A stretch of DNA of 64,000 bases from Convivina praedatoris (GTDB lineage Bacteria > Bacillota > Bacilli > Lactobacillales > Lactobacillaceae): NCBI RefSeq assembly GCF_933208495.1, contig NZ_CAKOET010000002.1, positions 238,823-302,822 on the forward strand, in the 5' to 3' direction. A model generated the notes under the pieces. That model worked only from the letters and a program-made list of their open reading frames with translations. It did no database searches and was not told where the DNA came from. Positions 26,064-35,525 of this stretch are shown here, piece by piece; the stretch's first letter is position 1; the number at the start of each line of letters is the position of its first letter. Made by a program: the position numbers and the translations under genes.

Positions 26064-27397
26064 AATTAACCCTATCAGAAATTACCAAATTTGTTGGTGG
26101 CTATTGTCAGGGAGAAAATCTGACCGTGACTGGTGTGACCTTTGATTCTCGGCAGGTTAAACCAGGTGATTTATTTGTAGCTTTGGTAGCGGAAAATGAT
26201 GGACATCGCTATATTAATCAAGCCTTAGCGGCTGGTGCAGTTGCGGTCTTAGCTGACCAGCAACATCCATTGGCGGAACATATTCCGGCGGTGATTGTAG
26301 CTGATACGCTAGCAGGATTACAGCAATTAGGGCGCGGTTGGCTACAACATGTCCAGCCCAAAGTAGTAGCGATTACTGGTTCAAATGGTAAAACAACTAC
26401 TAAAGATATGACGGCTGCTATTTTAGCCAGTCAGTATAAGACTTTTAAAACGCCCGAAAATTTTAATAATGAAATTGGGGTACCAATGACTCTTTTGGCT
26501 ATGCCAGTTGACACGGAAGTCTTAGTGATTGAACTAGGAATGGATCGGCCGGGGCAATTAACCCAGTTATCTGATTTAGTTGAGCCTGATATTGCGGTAA
26601 TTACCATGATTGGTGAGGCTCATATTGAATTTTTCAAAACGCGCGATAAGATTGCCCAAGCTAAATTAGAAATTATCCATGGCCTGAAACCTAACGGACC
26701 TTTATTGATCCCAGATGATGAACCGCTGTTAACCCAAGCTAAAGTAGCTGTGCCAGTGCTAACTTTTGGTAGTGGAGTATCCAATATTGTAAGTCGACAA
26801 CAGACGACAGATTTTGTTTATCAAGGAGAGTCATTTGCAATTCCGCTCTTAGGTCTGTATAATGTTGTGAATGCCCTGGCCGCAATAAAAATAGGTCAGC
26901 TCTTTCGAATTTCGATCACGAAAATCAAAAATGCGCTGGCTAATCTGCAGGTGACAAGTAATCGTTTAGAGTACCTTACTAACCCAACTGGGGTGATGGT
27001 ACTAAGTGATGTTTACAATGCTAATCCAACGGCTACTAAGCTTGCTTTAGAAGCCTTAGGAAATCTCCCTGCTAATCACCACTATGCTGTTTTAGGTGAT
27101 ATGTTGGAGTTGGGGGAGCAAGCCGGTGACTTTCATGCTCAGTTGGCCCCTGCCATATTGGCGGCAGACTTAACGGACATCTACTTGGTTGGTGATTTGA
27201 TGACTGAGTATTTGGCGCCAGTTTTAGTTCAGCAATTAGGTGCAAAAAAGGTTCACTGCTATTTAACAGACAACATTGAGCCGCTGTTAGTTGACTTACA
27301 ACAGCAGTTAGGCGCCCAAGATGCAGTTTTGTTAAAGGGGAGTCATGGTATTCATTTAGAGCGAGTGGTTGCAGCTTTGATGAATGCCAGTTCATAA
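26060..27397 (+). CDS. murF: UDP-MurNAc-tripeptide--D-alanyl-D-alanine ligase
   Basis: 445 residues. Three Mur-ligase domains: N-terminal UDP-binding ('GVTFDSRQVKPGDLFVAL'), central ATPase with 'ITGSNGKTTTKDM' (from Gly107) and 'NFNNEIGVPMTLL', and a C-terminal ligase domain ('NRLEYL' and 'YNANPTA'). MurF adds D-Ala-D-Ala (or D-Ala-D-Lac in intrinsically vancomycin-resistant relatives) to complete the muropeptide. It is coupled to the upstream methyltransferase through ATGA. Confidence 0.96.
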   Translation: MKLTLSEITKFVGGYCQGENLTVTGVTFDSRQVKPGDLFVALVAENDGHRYINQALAAGAVAVLADQQHPLAEHIPAVIVADTLAGLQQLGRGWLQHVQPKVVAITGSNGKTTTKDMTAAILASQYKTFKTPENFNNEIGVPMTLLAMPVDTEVLVIELGMDRPGQLTQLSDLVEPDIAVITMIGEAHIEFFKTRDKIAQAKLEIIHGLKPNGPLLIPDDEPLLTQAKVAVPVLTFGSGVSNIVSRQQTTDFVYQGESFAIPLLGLYNVVNALAAIKIGQLFRISITKIKNALANLQVTSNRLEYLTNPTGVMVLSDVYNANPTATKLALEALGNLPANHHYAVLGDMLELGEQAGDFHAQLAPAILAADLTDIYLVGDLMTEYLAPVLVQQLGAKKVHCYLTDNIEPLLVDLQQQLGAQDAVLLKGSHGIHLERVVAALMNASS

Positions 27398-27411
27398 TAA
27401 GGGGTTGAGCA

Positions 27412-28590
27412 ATGTCAATGCAACGTGTTGATTTATACCCTGCTGAATTGCCGTCCAAATGGTTTGGTGGTTCTTGGATTAAAGCCAGTGTATTGATGGC
27501 TTTGGCCGTTTTGTTCATGGTTTTTAGTCCTTGGTTTGTCAATTCTGGTGCACTAAGTACTCAGATGAAAGTAGCGGTCAATCATAATGCCGACTATGCT
27601 CAAAGTCTTTCACAGACTGTGCAACCGGTTAGTCAGTTAAGTCATTATTTAGATGATCAGCTTAGACAAGCTAATTACATTGGAACCGCCTTAATTGTGC
27701 GTCATGGTCAGATTGTTTTACAAACTGGTTATGGCCAAGCTGATTATCAAAAAAATCGGCCCAATACGGCTCAATCGCTTTATCACATTGCCTCGTTAGA
27801 AAAAGCCATGACGGCGGCCTTAATTGTCCAACAAATTGAAGCTGGTAAGTTGACATATGAGACCAAGCTCAGTCGCTTTTATCCAAGGGTCGTCAATGCC
27901 TCCAAGATTACCATTCGTCAATTATTGACGATGACCAGTGGTTTGCGACAAGAAAAACAGCCACAATCATTTGAATCGCAAGCAGATAATGTTGCCTATT
28001 CGGCACGACATGCTGATCAGGTGGCTAGTCCTGGGGATGGGGCGGCTTGGTCATATCAGCCCGTCAATTATCGTCTATTGGCTGGGATTCTTATGCAGTT
28101 AACGAACAGTCAGTTTTCTACGCTATTCAATCAGGTTTTTAATGATCAATACCATTTAGATATTGTTGATTATCAAGATTTTAATCGCAATACCAAAATG
28201 TCCTTGGGTTACCAAGAAAATTTGGATTCACCGGTTTCGGTGAGCCTAGTTGAAAAGCAGCGGGAAACCGGTACGGGCAATGTCGCTATGTCAACGGGTA
28301 TGTTGTACCGGTTTTATCGCCTAGTTTTCGATCAAAAGCTGGTAAAGTATCCTCAGCAAATGTTGCAAACCATACCACCGGCTACTTATGCTAGTGGCAT
28401 GTATCAGCAACCAAATGACTGTCGGACTGCTCATGGTATTTTTAATGGCTATGAACCTTCGGTAGTGATTAGTAATGATGGGCAAAACGCTGTCATATTA
28501 TTGAGCAATCAATACTACAAGGGCCACTCCTTTGAGGAATTGTCCCATCATCTTTATCAAGAAGTAATAAGTGCCTCATCAACGAGGTGA
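27412..28590 (+). CDS. membrane-anchored serine hydrolase, beta-lactamase/PBP-like
   Basis: 392 residues. One membrane helix at ~22-44 is followed by an extracellular domain of the class C beta-lactamase/transpeptidase-like family (PF00144). The catalytic SxxK is SLEK (Ser128, Lys131). A YxN-like motif is in 'WSYQPVNYRLLAGIL', and a late His-Gly occurs in 'AHGIFNGYEPS'. Such proteins act as D-Ala carboxypeptidases, esterases or D-aminopeptidases. The position right after murF points to envelope work (inference). Two adjacent ATGs (27412, 27418) are possible starts. Confidence 0.85.
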   Translation: MSMQRVDLYPAELPSKWFGGSWIKASVLMALAVLFMVFSPWFVNSGALSTQMKVAVNHNADYAQSLSQTVQPVSQLSHYLDDQLRQANYIGTALIVRHGQIVLQTGYGQADYQKNRPNTAQSLYHIASLEKAMTAALIVQQIEAGKLTYETKLSRFYPRVVNASKITIRQLLTMTSGLRQEKQPQSFESQADNVAYSARHADQVASPGDGAAWSYQPVNYRLLAGILMQLTNSQFSTLFNQVFNDQYHLDIVDYQDFNRNTKMSLGYQENLDSPVSVSLVEKQRETGTGNVAMSTGMLYRFYRLVFDQKLVKYPQQMLQTIPPATYASGMYQQPNDCRTAHGIFNGYEPSVVISNDGQNAVILLSNQYYKGHSFEELSHHLYQEVISASSTR

Positions 28591-28594
28591 TGGC

Positions 28595-28614
28595 GTGTAC
28601 ACCACTTTGTACAC
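28595..28614 (+). repeat. inverted repeat upstream of cshA
   Basis: GTGTAC-N8-GTACAC, 6-bp arms, immediately before the AAGGAG of cshA. It resembles the CTGTAC/GTACAG repeat in front of pepF. Confidence 0.5.
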
Positions 28615-28630
28615 ATTTAAGGAGAAAATT

Positions 28631-30166
28631 TTGAAATTTAGTGAATTAGGTTTGTCCCAAGATATTTTAGATGCAATTGCTACTCATGGTTATGTGGAAG
28701 CAACGCCCATCCAAGAAAAGACGATTCCGCTTACTTTAGCAGGTCGTGATGTTATCGGACAAGCACAGACTGGAACGGGAAAGACAGCAGCCTTTGGTTT
28801 GCCAATTTTGGAAAATATTGATTTAGATAATCCCAATATCCAGGCGGCTATTATTTCACCAACTCGTGAATTAGCCATTCAGACGGCCGAAGAATTAAAA
28901 AAATTAGGCCACGATAAGCATGTTAATGTTCAAGTTGTTTTTGGTGGTTCTGACATTCGCCGTCAAATTCAACAGCTAAAGTCCCATCCTCAAATTTTGG
29001 TGGGAACTCCCGGCCGTTTACTAGACCACATTAAGCGTCACACTGTTAAGTTGGGTGATGTTAAGACTTTGGTGTTGGATGAAGCCGATGAAATGCTTAA
29101 CATGGGATTTTTGGATGATATTGAGGCGATTATTGCCGAAGTACCCGCTCAACGCCAAACTTTGTTATTCTCTGCTACCATGCCAGCTGCGATTAAGCGG
29201 ATTGGTGTGCAGTTTATGACTAATCCAGAACACGTTCAAATTAAGGCTAAGCAGTTGACTACTGATTTGGTTGAACAATACTTTGTTCGAACTCGTCCAC
29301 AAGAAAAGTTTGATACATTGACTCGTATTTTTGATGTACAAGCACCTAAGCTAGGAATTGTCTTTGGTCGTACTAAGCGTCGTGTTGAAGAATTAGCACG
29401 TGGTTTGGAAGCGCGTGGTTATCATGCTGCTGGTTTGCACGGTGATTTAACACAGCAAATGCGTTCACGAGTTTTGGATCAATTCAAAAACCACGAAATC
29501 AATCTTTTGGTAGCAACTGATGTGGCTGCGCGTGGATTAGATGTTAAAGATGTGACGCATGTCTATAACTTCGATATTCCCCAAGATCCTGAAAGCTATG
29601 TCCACCGTATCGGCCGTACGGGTCGTGCCGGAGCAGAAGGAACTTCTGTAACTTTGGTAGCTCCAAATGAAATGGATTACCTTCGGGCAATTGAAGAATT
29701 AACTAAAAAGCGCATGGAGCCTTTGCGCCCAGCTACTTTACAGGAAGCACGGATTGGTCGTATCAATACCGCCGTTGGTGAAGTTGGTAAGTTGATTCAT
29801 AGTGTTAATACGGAAGATATCCAGCACCAAACCAAGCAATTGTTGGAAGAATATTCAGCTGAACAATTAGCAGCCGCTTTGTTGGCTGATTTGGCTGGTT
29901 TGGACAAGCAAAATGCTCCGGTTGAAATTTCGCGGGAGCGTCCATTACCTCGTCGTCGTGGTGGTTCATCTTCTAACCGTCGTGGTGGCGGTCGCAGCTA
30001 TGGTGATAAGCGTCGTCGTGGGAATGGCGGTGGTTATCGTGGCGGCCGTGGTGGTTCATCACACCATAGTGATCGTCGCGACCGTAATGACCGTGGCGGT
30101 AACCGCAATGGTGGCTACCGCTCTAAGAGTTCTTCTCATGGCTTTACTGTCCGTGAAAAGGGTTAA
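28631..30166 (+). CDS. cshA: DEAD-box ATP-dependent RNA helicase CshA
   Basis: 511 residues from a TTG start preceded by AAGGAGAAAATT ('MKFSELGLSQDIL'). Helicase motifs in order: Q motif 'ATPIQEKTIP', I 'AQTGTGKTA', Ia 'PTRELA', II DEAD, III SAT, IV/V 'VATDVAARGLD', VI 'HRIGRTGRAG'. The tail (~450-511) is rich in Arg, Gly and Ser, an RNA-binding RGG-like region. CshA unwinds RNA in decay, ribosome assembly and cold adaptation. The longer frame from 28571 lies over the upstream gene and lacks a ribosome binding site. Confidence 0.95.
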   Translation: MKFSELGLSQDILDAIATHGYVEATPIQEKTIPLTLAGRDVIGQAQTGTGKTAAFGLPILENIDLDNPNIQAAIISPTRELAIQTAEELKKLGHDKHVNVQVVFGGSDIRRQIQQLKSHPQILVGTPGRLLDHIKRHTVKLGDVKTLVLDEADEMLNMGFLDDIEAIIAEVPAQRQTLLFSATMPAAIKRIGVQFMTNPEHVQIKAKQLTTDLVEQYFVRTRPQEKFDTLTRIFDVQAPKLGIVFGRTKRRVEELARGLEARGYHAAGLHGDLTQQMRSRVLDQFKNHEINLLVATDVAARGLDVKDVTHVYNFDIPQDPESYVHRIGRTGRAGAEGTSVTLVAPNEMDYLRAIEELTKKRMEPLRPATLQEARIGRINTAVGEVGKLIHSVNTEDIQHQTKQLLEEYSAEQLAAALLADLAGLDKQNAPVEISRERPLPRRRGGSSSNRRGGGRSYGDKRRRGNGGGYRGGRGGSSHHSDRRDRNDRGGNRNGGYRSKSSSHGFTVREKG

Positions 30167-30178
30167 TTAATGTTTCTT

Positions 30179-30208
30179 AAAACCGTCCATTTATTGGGCG
30201 GTTTTCAT
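30179..30208 (+). terminator. terminator after cshA
   Basis: AAAACCGTCC (30179-30188) pairs with GGGCGGTTTT (30196-30205), with one G-T pair. Confidence 0.85.
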
Positions 30209-30222
30209 TAGGATATAAAACG

Positions 30223-31416
30223 ATGAAAACAGTAGCTGAAGCAATCAATTATATTCATAGTCGACCTAAATATGGCCAAGCGAATACGCTCAAACGAATG
30301 CACTACTTGTTGACTGTTTTAGGTCAACCCCAGAAGCAATTACCAGCTGTTATTCATGTGGCTGGTACCAATGGGAAGGGCTCAGTTGCCACGATGATTA
30401 GTCATATTTTAGTTGCCGGTGGCTATCAAACTGGGCTCTTTATTTCCCCTTTTGTTGTGGATTTTCGTGAGCGTATTCAGGTAAATAACCAATGGATTGA
30501 ACCAGCAGATTTGCTCATATATACCCAAAAAGTAGCTCAGGCGGTAAAAGCGGTCGAAAAAAAGTTGGGAAATGACTTTAGACCAACTGAGTTTGAGGTA
30601 TTAACGGCAATTATGATTTTATATTTTGCAAATCAACCTTTAGATGTAGCGGTTGTTGAAGTTGGTTTGGGTGGTTTATATGATTCAACCAATGTTTTGC
30701 CTACCAGTCGGATTGCTGTTATTACAAGTTTAGCCTATGATCATTGTCAAATTTTGGGTAAAACCTTAAGTGAAATTGCCCTTCAAAAGGCGGGAATTAT
30801 CCATGATGATATGCAGGTGGTAATCGGTAATTTACCATCAGAAACCCTACCAATTATTCAGGCGCACCAACAACCAATTATTACCGGACAGGCTGGTGAG
30901 TTTTTACCAGGGTTACCCGGAAAGTATCAGGTTGAAAATACGGCAATCGCAGTGGCGGCAGTGCGAGTTCTTCAACCTGATTTACCAAAAGCAGTTATCG
31001 AAGCTGGTTTAACAGCCAGCCATTTTCCCGGCCGTTTTGAAAAAATAGCTCCTAATATTTTAATTGATGGCGCCCATAATGTTGCTGGTTTAACAGCCTT
31101 GGTAGCAGCGCTAAAACAACGCTACGCTGGTAAAATTCGCCTGGTGATTGGTAGTTTGGCGGATAAAAATATTGGTGAATATTTACCCCAGCTAATTGAT
31201 GATGATCAATTTAAAATTATTTTAGTCAACTTTGAGGGGGTCAATAATCGGCCCAGCTTAAAACTAGACCAGTTCCAACATCAGTCAGGATTGACGGTGA
31301 TTGATAACTGGGTTACATTGTTGCAGGTTCCTGTAAAAGATTTGACCGTTTTTACTGGATCTTTGTATTTTATAAGTGAAGTAAGGAGTGTTGTATGGCA
31401 GCAGAAAAACAACTAA
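30223..31416 (+). CDS. folC: folylpolyglutamate synthase/dihydrofolate synthase FolC
   Basis: 397 residues, slightly short for the family (~420-440). The Mur-ligase-like P-loop 'VAGTNGKGSVATM' and the omega-loop 'LFISPFVVDFRERIQVN' are typical. 'HFPGRFEKIAPNILIDGAHN' marks the C-terminal domain. FolC adds glutamates to folates and, in many bacteria, joins dihydropteroate to glutamate. No other folate gene is nearby. The last 22 bp overlap the following MFS gene. Confidence 0.92.
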   Translation: MKTVAEAINYIHSRPKYGQANTLKRMHYLLTVLGQPQKQLPAVIHVAGTNGKGSVATMISHILVAGGYQTGLFISPFVVDFRERIQVNNQWIEPADLLIYTQKVAQAVKAVEKKLGNDFRPTEFEVLTAIMILYFANQPLDVAVVEVGLGGLYDSTNVLPTSRIAVITSLAYDHCQILGKTLSEIALQKAGIIHDDMQVVIGNLPSETLPIIQAHQQPIITGQAGEFLPGLPGKYQVENTAIAVAAVRVLQPDLPKAVIEAGLTASHFPGRFEKIAPNILIDGAHNVAGLTALVAALKQRYAGKIRLVIGSLADKNIGEYLPQLIDDDQFKIILVNFEGVNNRPSLKLDQFQHQSGLTVIDNWVTLLQVPVKDLTVFTGSLYFISEVRSVVWQQKNN

Positions 31417-32789
31417 CGCTACGTTTAATTTTAAGCATTTTATCAATTGCCTTGTTAGGTTTTACTGATATTATGCTTGAAACGGCTTTAAATGTTAGTT
31501 TTCCAACCATCATGACTGAATTAAGTGTTAATTCAGCTACGGTTCAGTGGTTAACTTCTGGAGTTATTTTGCTAACCAGTTTAGTCATTATTTTGTCTCC
31601 CTGGTTAAAAAAGAATTTTACTAATCGAAGTCAATTTATGGTCGCTGGCATTATTTCAGTGATTGGAATCGCAATTGATGCAGTTAGTAATAGTTTTTGG
31701 CTAATTTTATTTGGTCGACTTTTGCAAGGTATTGGTGGTGGAGTTGGCCTACCATTGATGAACAATGTGGTGTTTGAACAGGTACCAGAGCGTAAGCGGG
31801 GGACAATGATTGGTTTAGCCTCCTTGATCGTTTCTTTTGCACCGGCTTTAGGACCAGCTTTTGGTGGATTTCTAACCGAACATTATGGTTGGCACATGGT
31901 CTTTTGGGTGGTTTTGCCGGTCCAAATTCTATCCCTAGGATTGGGATGGTTTACTATCAAACAATTAGATTCCTTGGTTAAAGAAAGGCTTGATTTAATC
32001 GGATGGGTTCTACTTAGTGCGTTCTTTGTGTCTGGTATTTTAGCCATTGAACATATTAGTTCGAATGGCTTTACTGACCCAGTTAGTTTAATCACCTTGA
32101 CGATTATGTTACTTGGTTTGGTTGGCTACTGCCTTTATGCTCGGAAGCAAACACATCCATTACTGGATCTAGCTATTTTTAAATCGAATATTTTTGCTTA
32201 TGCGGTTGCGGCAGCCTTTACGATTCAAACGATTAATTTGACTTTTAACTATGCTATTCCAATGGGCTTGCAATTAGTTTTGCACCAAAGTTCACAGGTC
32301 GCTGGTTTTGCCCTCTTCCCTGGTGCAATTGGCTTTGCCTTTATGTCAATTTTGTCTGGTAATCTATATGACCGTTATGGTGCTAAATTACCTAATGCTC
32401 TGGGGTTAAGTTTATTTGGAGCGGGCATGTTGTGGATGGTATTGATGCCTTTCACCGTTTTGAATATGACTCTTGGATTTGGTTTAGTACAACTTGGCGC
32501 TGGTTGCTGGTTTGGTAATAACATGACCAATGCCGTTAGCCATGTAGCTCGTAAATTCCACAGCGCAGGTAATTCAATTTTTGCGGCTAGTAATAATTAC
32601 TCAGCAGCGATTGGGATTGCTTTGGCAGCTGGGATTATTTCAGCTTTCCAGAGTCAATCGACTAATATTGCTCAAGCGACTGAAACTGCCATTAGCTGGA
32701 CCTATCGCCTAGACTTACTCTTAATGATTTTTGCTTTTTGCTTTTCAATCATTGCGATTCGAAATAGTTATCAAACAAAGGCAGACTAA
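31395..32789 (+). CDS. MFS drug/solute exporter, DHA2 (EmrB/QacA) family
   Basis: 464 residues with 12-14 predicted membrane helices. Motif A is degenerate. Motif C-like 'ALGPAFGGFLTEHYGWHMVFW' in helix 5 is the antiporter signature. 'LETALNVSFPTIMTELSVN' at the N terminus is typical of LmrB-like members. It probably exports toxic compounds by proton antiport; the substrate is unknown. The start ATG lies inside folC (22-bp overlap) after AAGGAGTG, so the genes are coupled. Confidence 0.9.
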   Translation: MAAEKQLTLRLILSILSIALLGFTDIMLETALNVSFPTIMTELSVNSATVQWLTSGVILLTSLVIILSPWLKKNFTNRSQFMVAGIISVIGIAIDAVSNSFWLILFGRLLQGIGGGVGLPLMNNVVFEQVPERKRGTMIGLASLIVSFAPALGPAFGGFLTEHYGWHMVFWVVLPVQILSLGLGWFTIKQLDSLVKERLDLIGWVLLSAFFVSGILAIEHISSNGFTDPVSLITLTIMLLGLVGYCLYARKQTHPLLDLAIFKSNIFAYAVAAAFTIQTINLTFNYAIPMGLQLVLHQSSQVAGFALFPGAIGFAFMSILSGNLYDRYGAKLPNALGLSLFGAGMLWMVLMPFTVLNMTLGFGLVQLGAGCWFGNNMTNAVSHVARKFHSAGNSIFAASNNYSAAIGIALAAGIISAFQSQSTNIAQATETAISWTYRLDLLLMIFAFCFSIIAIRNSYQTKAD

Positions 32790-32823
32790 CTACGTATTAT
32801 GACTTGTGAGGAGAAAACAAGTT

Positions 32824-33432
32824 ATGATATTAGCCCAAGTACAACAATTTTACGAAAGTTTAGGCCATCATCCACGCCACGAATTGGACACTTTTCAACG
32901 TTATTTTCCCCACGACTATAGTCTTAATGAAATTGATGATGAAACAGCTCAGGCGTTTATTGCCCATAATCCGGTGGCTAATCAGGCCTTATTGCTCGGT
33001 ATTAATATTGGGCAGCAAGTAATCAAAGCACGGCGTCCCCAACTATTAAGTGCTCAGCACTCAGCAACTTTTGGACATTTTGCTCAAAAAGAAATTGGGG
33101 GACAGGCTCAGGAACAGCTCTGTGTAGCCATGGTTGATACACAGTTAAATGTAATTGGCTGGGAAGTAGTTTTTGTAGGGACCCTAACCCAGGTTACCGC
33201 TTCACCCCGTGAGATTTTTCAACGGGCCTTAAAAGCTAATGCCTATGCGATACTCATGGTTCACAATCATCCGAGTGGGAATGTTCATCCTTCAGCGCAT
33301 GACTTATCATTCTCTCAAAAACTATTTCAGTTGGGTAAAACTATGAACTTACCACTCTTAGATTCTTTCATTGTTTCTCAGCAAGATTATTGGAGCATGG
33401 TGGAAAATCAGCAATTAGAACGTTTAGCTTAA
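32824..33432 (+). CDS. radC: RadC-family JAB/MPN protein
   Basis: 202 residues. The JAMM motif HNHPSG followed by Asp (His147, His149, Asp160) and an upstream Glu form a metal site. The N-terminal helix-hairpin-helix part is shorter than in classical RadC. Biochemical function is unsettled; a role in DNA repair or processing is assumed from the name. The start is after GAGGAGAAAACAAGTT. A GTG 18 bp upstream contains the ribosome binding site and was rejected. Confidence 0.88.
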   Translation: MILAQVQQFYESLGHHPRHELDTFQRYFPHDYSLNEIDDETAQAFIAHNPVANQALLLGINIGQQVIKARRPQLLSAQHSATFGHFAQKEIGGQAQEQLCVAMVDTQLNVIGWEVVFVGTLTQVTASPREIFQRALKANAYAILMVHNHPSGNVHPSAHDLSFSQKLFQLGKTMNLPLLDSFIVSQQDYWSMVENQQLERLA

Positions 33433-33450
33433 GTCGCTAAACGTTTTTTA
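33419..33450 (+). terminator. terminator overlapping the radC stop
   Basis: AACGTTTAGC (33419-33428) pairs with GCTAAACGTT (33436-33445), then a T run. The stop codon lies in the loop. Confidence 0.85.
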
Positions 33451-33469
33451 TTTTAAGCGGTTTGAAAAA

Positions 33470-33478
33470 TGGTAAAAT
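33470..33478 (+). promoter_or_regulatory. possible extended -10 promoter of yvcK-whiA
   Basis: TGGTAAAAT directly after the radC terminator, ~43 bp before the start. The -35 region is poor. Confidence 0.4.
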
Positions 33479-33520
33479 GACCATGAACCGACAAGAATAT
33501 AGTAAAGAGCTGAAAATACG

Positions 33521-34486
33521 ATGAAACCAAAAATTGTAATTATTGGGGGTGGGTCTGGATTACCAGTTATTATCCGCCCCTTAATTAAGTATGATGTCGA
33601 TCTGTCAGCCATTGTGACTGTTGCCGATGATGGCGGATCTAGTGGCGTTTTGCGCAATTATATTAATATTGTGCCACCTGGGGATATTCGAAATATCTTA
33701 GCCGCTATGGCTGATGTTGATCCAGAAATCTTGAGAATTTTCCAATACCGTTTTAACTCCCAAGACGATTTTTTTGCCCAGCATGCAGTTGGTAATTTAT
33801 TAATTGCCGCTATGACTGAAATGTATGGCAATATTTTTGATGCGGTACAAAGGCTATCAAGTTTGTTAAAAATTAAGGGCCATATTTATCCCGTAGCCAA
33901 TGAGCCACTTGTGTTAAATGCTCGTTTTGATGATGGACAGCAATTAACTGGTGAAGCTGAGATTACAGCGGCTCATAAGGTAATTCAAGAAGTCTGGGTT
34001 ACTAATGAAGATTCGCAGCGAACAGTTCACGCCTCTTCAGATGTGGTTGATGCCATTTTGGAAGCCGATATGATTGTTTATGGACCGGGTAGTTTATTTA
34101 CTTCAATTTTACCCAATGTGGTTTTACCAGAAGTACGTCAAGCCCTTCAGCAAACAGCGGCCAAACAAGTCTATATTGCTAATATTATGACCCAAAAGGG
34201 TGAAACGGATGCCTATACTGATGCTCAGCATTTATCAGCCTTGAATCGGCATATTGGCCAACCAGTGATTAATTACCTCCTAACCAATGCCAGTCCAGTT
34301 TCAGACGACTTTGTCGATTATCAAAAGTGGACAGAGCTTTCCCAGCAGGTGGTTCAAGATCCTATTGGTGTACAAAAACAAGGGGCCATTTCCTTATCCG
34401 GTGACTATTTACAGTTACGCGATGCGGGAGCCTTTCACGATGGTAAAAAGGTGAGTGCGGAACTAATGAAAATTTTGGAGTTGTAA
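33521..34486 (+). CDS. yvcK: UDP-GlcNAc-binding protein YvcK (GlmR)
   Basis: 321 residues. '[17 protein letters not shown]', '[13 protein letters not shown]' and '[12 protein letters not shown]' are the conserved nucleotide-sugar binding motifs of the CofD-like YvcK/GlmR family. In Bacillus the protein binds UDP-GlcNAc and steers carbon into cell-wall precursors through GlmS. whiA follows 1 bp later, the usual order. rapZ, usually directly upstream, is not there. Confidence 0.94.
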   Translation: MKPKIVIIGGGSGLPVIIRPLIKYDVDLSAIVTVADDGGSSGVLRNYINIVPPGDIRNILAAMADVDPEILRIFQYRFNSQDDFFAQHAVGNLLIAAMTEMYGNIFDAVQRLSSLLKIKGHIYPVANEPLVLNARFDDGQQLTGEAEITAAHKVIQEVWVTNEDSQRTVHASSDVVDAILEADMIVYGPGSLFTSILPNVVLPEVRQALQQTAAKQVYIANIMTQKGETDAYTDAQHLSALNRHIGQPVINYLLTNASPVSDDFVDYQKWTELSQQVVQDPIGVQKQGAISLSGDYLQLRDAGAFHDGKKVSAELMKILEL

Positions 34487-34487
34487 T

Positions 34488-35432
34488 ATGTCATATGCCG
34501 CAGAAGTAAAAAAAGAGTTGACCAGCTTAATTGTGGATAACGGCAATGCTAAGGCGGAATTGTCCGCACTAATGCGGATGAATGGAGTAAATCAGCTTGG
34601 TTCTAACCAAGCTATCAACATCCAAACTGAAAATGCGGCGATTGCCCGCCGAATTTACACGCTCTTAAAGCAAATTTATCCTACGGCTAGTGTTGAAGTG
34701 ACTGTTACAGAACAATTACATTTAAATCAGCATAAATCTTTTGGCGTGCGATTAAGTACCCAAGTCAATGAAATTTTAGCAGATTTAGGGGTGGATCCCT
34801 TTGGGATTAATCAAGAAATTCCTAGTCGAATTTTAAATCAACCCAAAAAGAAGCGTTCGTTTTTACGCGGCGCTTTTTTGGCTGCTGGTTCGGTTAATTC
34901 CCCAGAAAAAGCAAATTATCATTTGGAAATTTATACTAACCATGAAGACTTGGTGGAACAATTATTAAGTTTGATGCAGGAATTTGCTTTGCCAGCTAAA
35001 ATTATTGATCGGCATACTGGTTTTATCGTTTACCTCAAACGCGCAGAAAAAATAGTGGATTTTTTGTCGACAATTGGTGCAACTCAGTCGATGTTACGAT
35101 ACGAAGATATTCGAATGATGCGAGATATGCGTAATTCAGTCAATCGTTTAGTTAATGCGGAAACAGCTAATATCCAAAAAACAGCAATTGCGGCCAATAA
35201 ACAATTGGCTCAGATTGCTCTGATTGAACAAGAACTGGGTAGTTTAAGTCTCTTGCCCCCTAAATTAGAAGCGCTAGCCAAAGCACGCCGGCAGCATCCA
35301 GATGAATCACTCGGAGAGTTAGGCAATCTTTTAGAAATTAGTAAGTCTGGTGCCAACCATCGGATGCGTAAATTAACTAATTTAGCTGAGAAAATTAAAA
35401 CAGGGCAATCGTATGATTTGTCGAAATTATAA
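34488..35432 (+). CDS. whiA: sporulation-type DNA-binding regulator WhiA
   Basis: 314 residues. Two LAGLIDADG-like halves ('[13 protein letters not shown]', '[21 protein letters not shown]') are followed by a C-terminal helix-turn-helix ('[23 protein letters not shown]'). In non-sporulating Firmicutes WhiA affects division, chromosome segregation and fatty-acid balance. It is cotranscribed with yvcK and has a weak ribosome binding site supplied by the yvcK end. Confidence 0.95.
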   Translation: MSYAAEVKKELTSLIVDNGNAKAELSALMRMNGVNQLGSNQAINIQTENAAIARRIYTLLKQIYPTASVEVTVTEQLHLNQHKSFGVRLSTQVNEILADLGVDPFGINQEIPSRILNQPKKKRSFLRGAFLAAGSVNSPEKANYHLEIYTNHEDLVEQLLSLMQEFALPAKIIDRHTGFIVYLKRAEKIVDFLSTIGATQSMLRYEDIRMMRDMRNSVNRLVNAETANIQKTAIAANKQLAQIALIEQELGSLSLLPPKLEALAKARRQHPDESLGELGNLLEISKSGANHRMRKLTNLAEKIKTGQSYDLSKL

Positions 35433-35446
35433 ACAATTAGGGATCA

Positions 35447-35476
35447 TTGTTGGAAACAAATAAAATACGTTATAAT
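35447..35476 (+). promoter_or_regulatory. promoter of clpP
   Basis: TATAAT (35471-35476) with TTGTTG (35447-35452) 18 bp upstream. No CtsR direct repeat was seen in the 93-bp gap. Confidence 0.6.
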
Positions 35477-35525
35477 GAGTGTTTAATGTGACAAATTAAA
35501 TTATAAAATAAAAGGAGTATAGATT

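Noticed and set aside
29913..30170. Hydrophobic 85-residue frame inside the 3' end of cshA
   Set aside because: It is the +1 shadow of the repetitive Gly/Arg-rich CshA tail; no ribosome binding site and no separate codon signal.
35433..35525. CtsR operator expected before clpP
   Set aside because: No GGTCAAA direct repeat is present in the gap; control by CtsR is not supported here.
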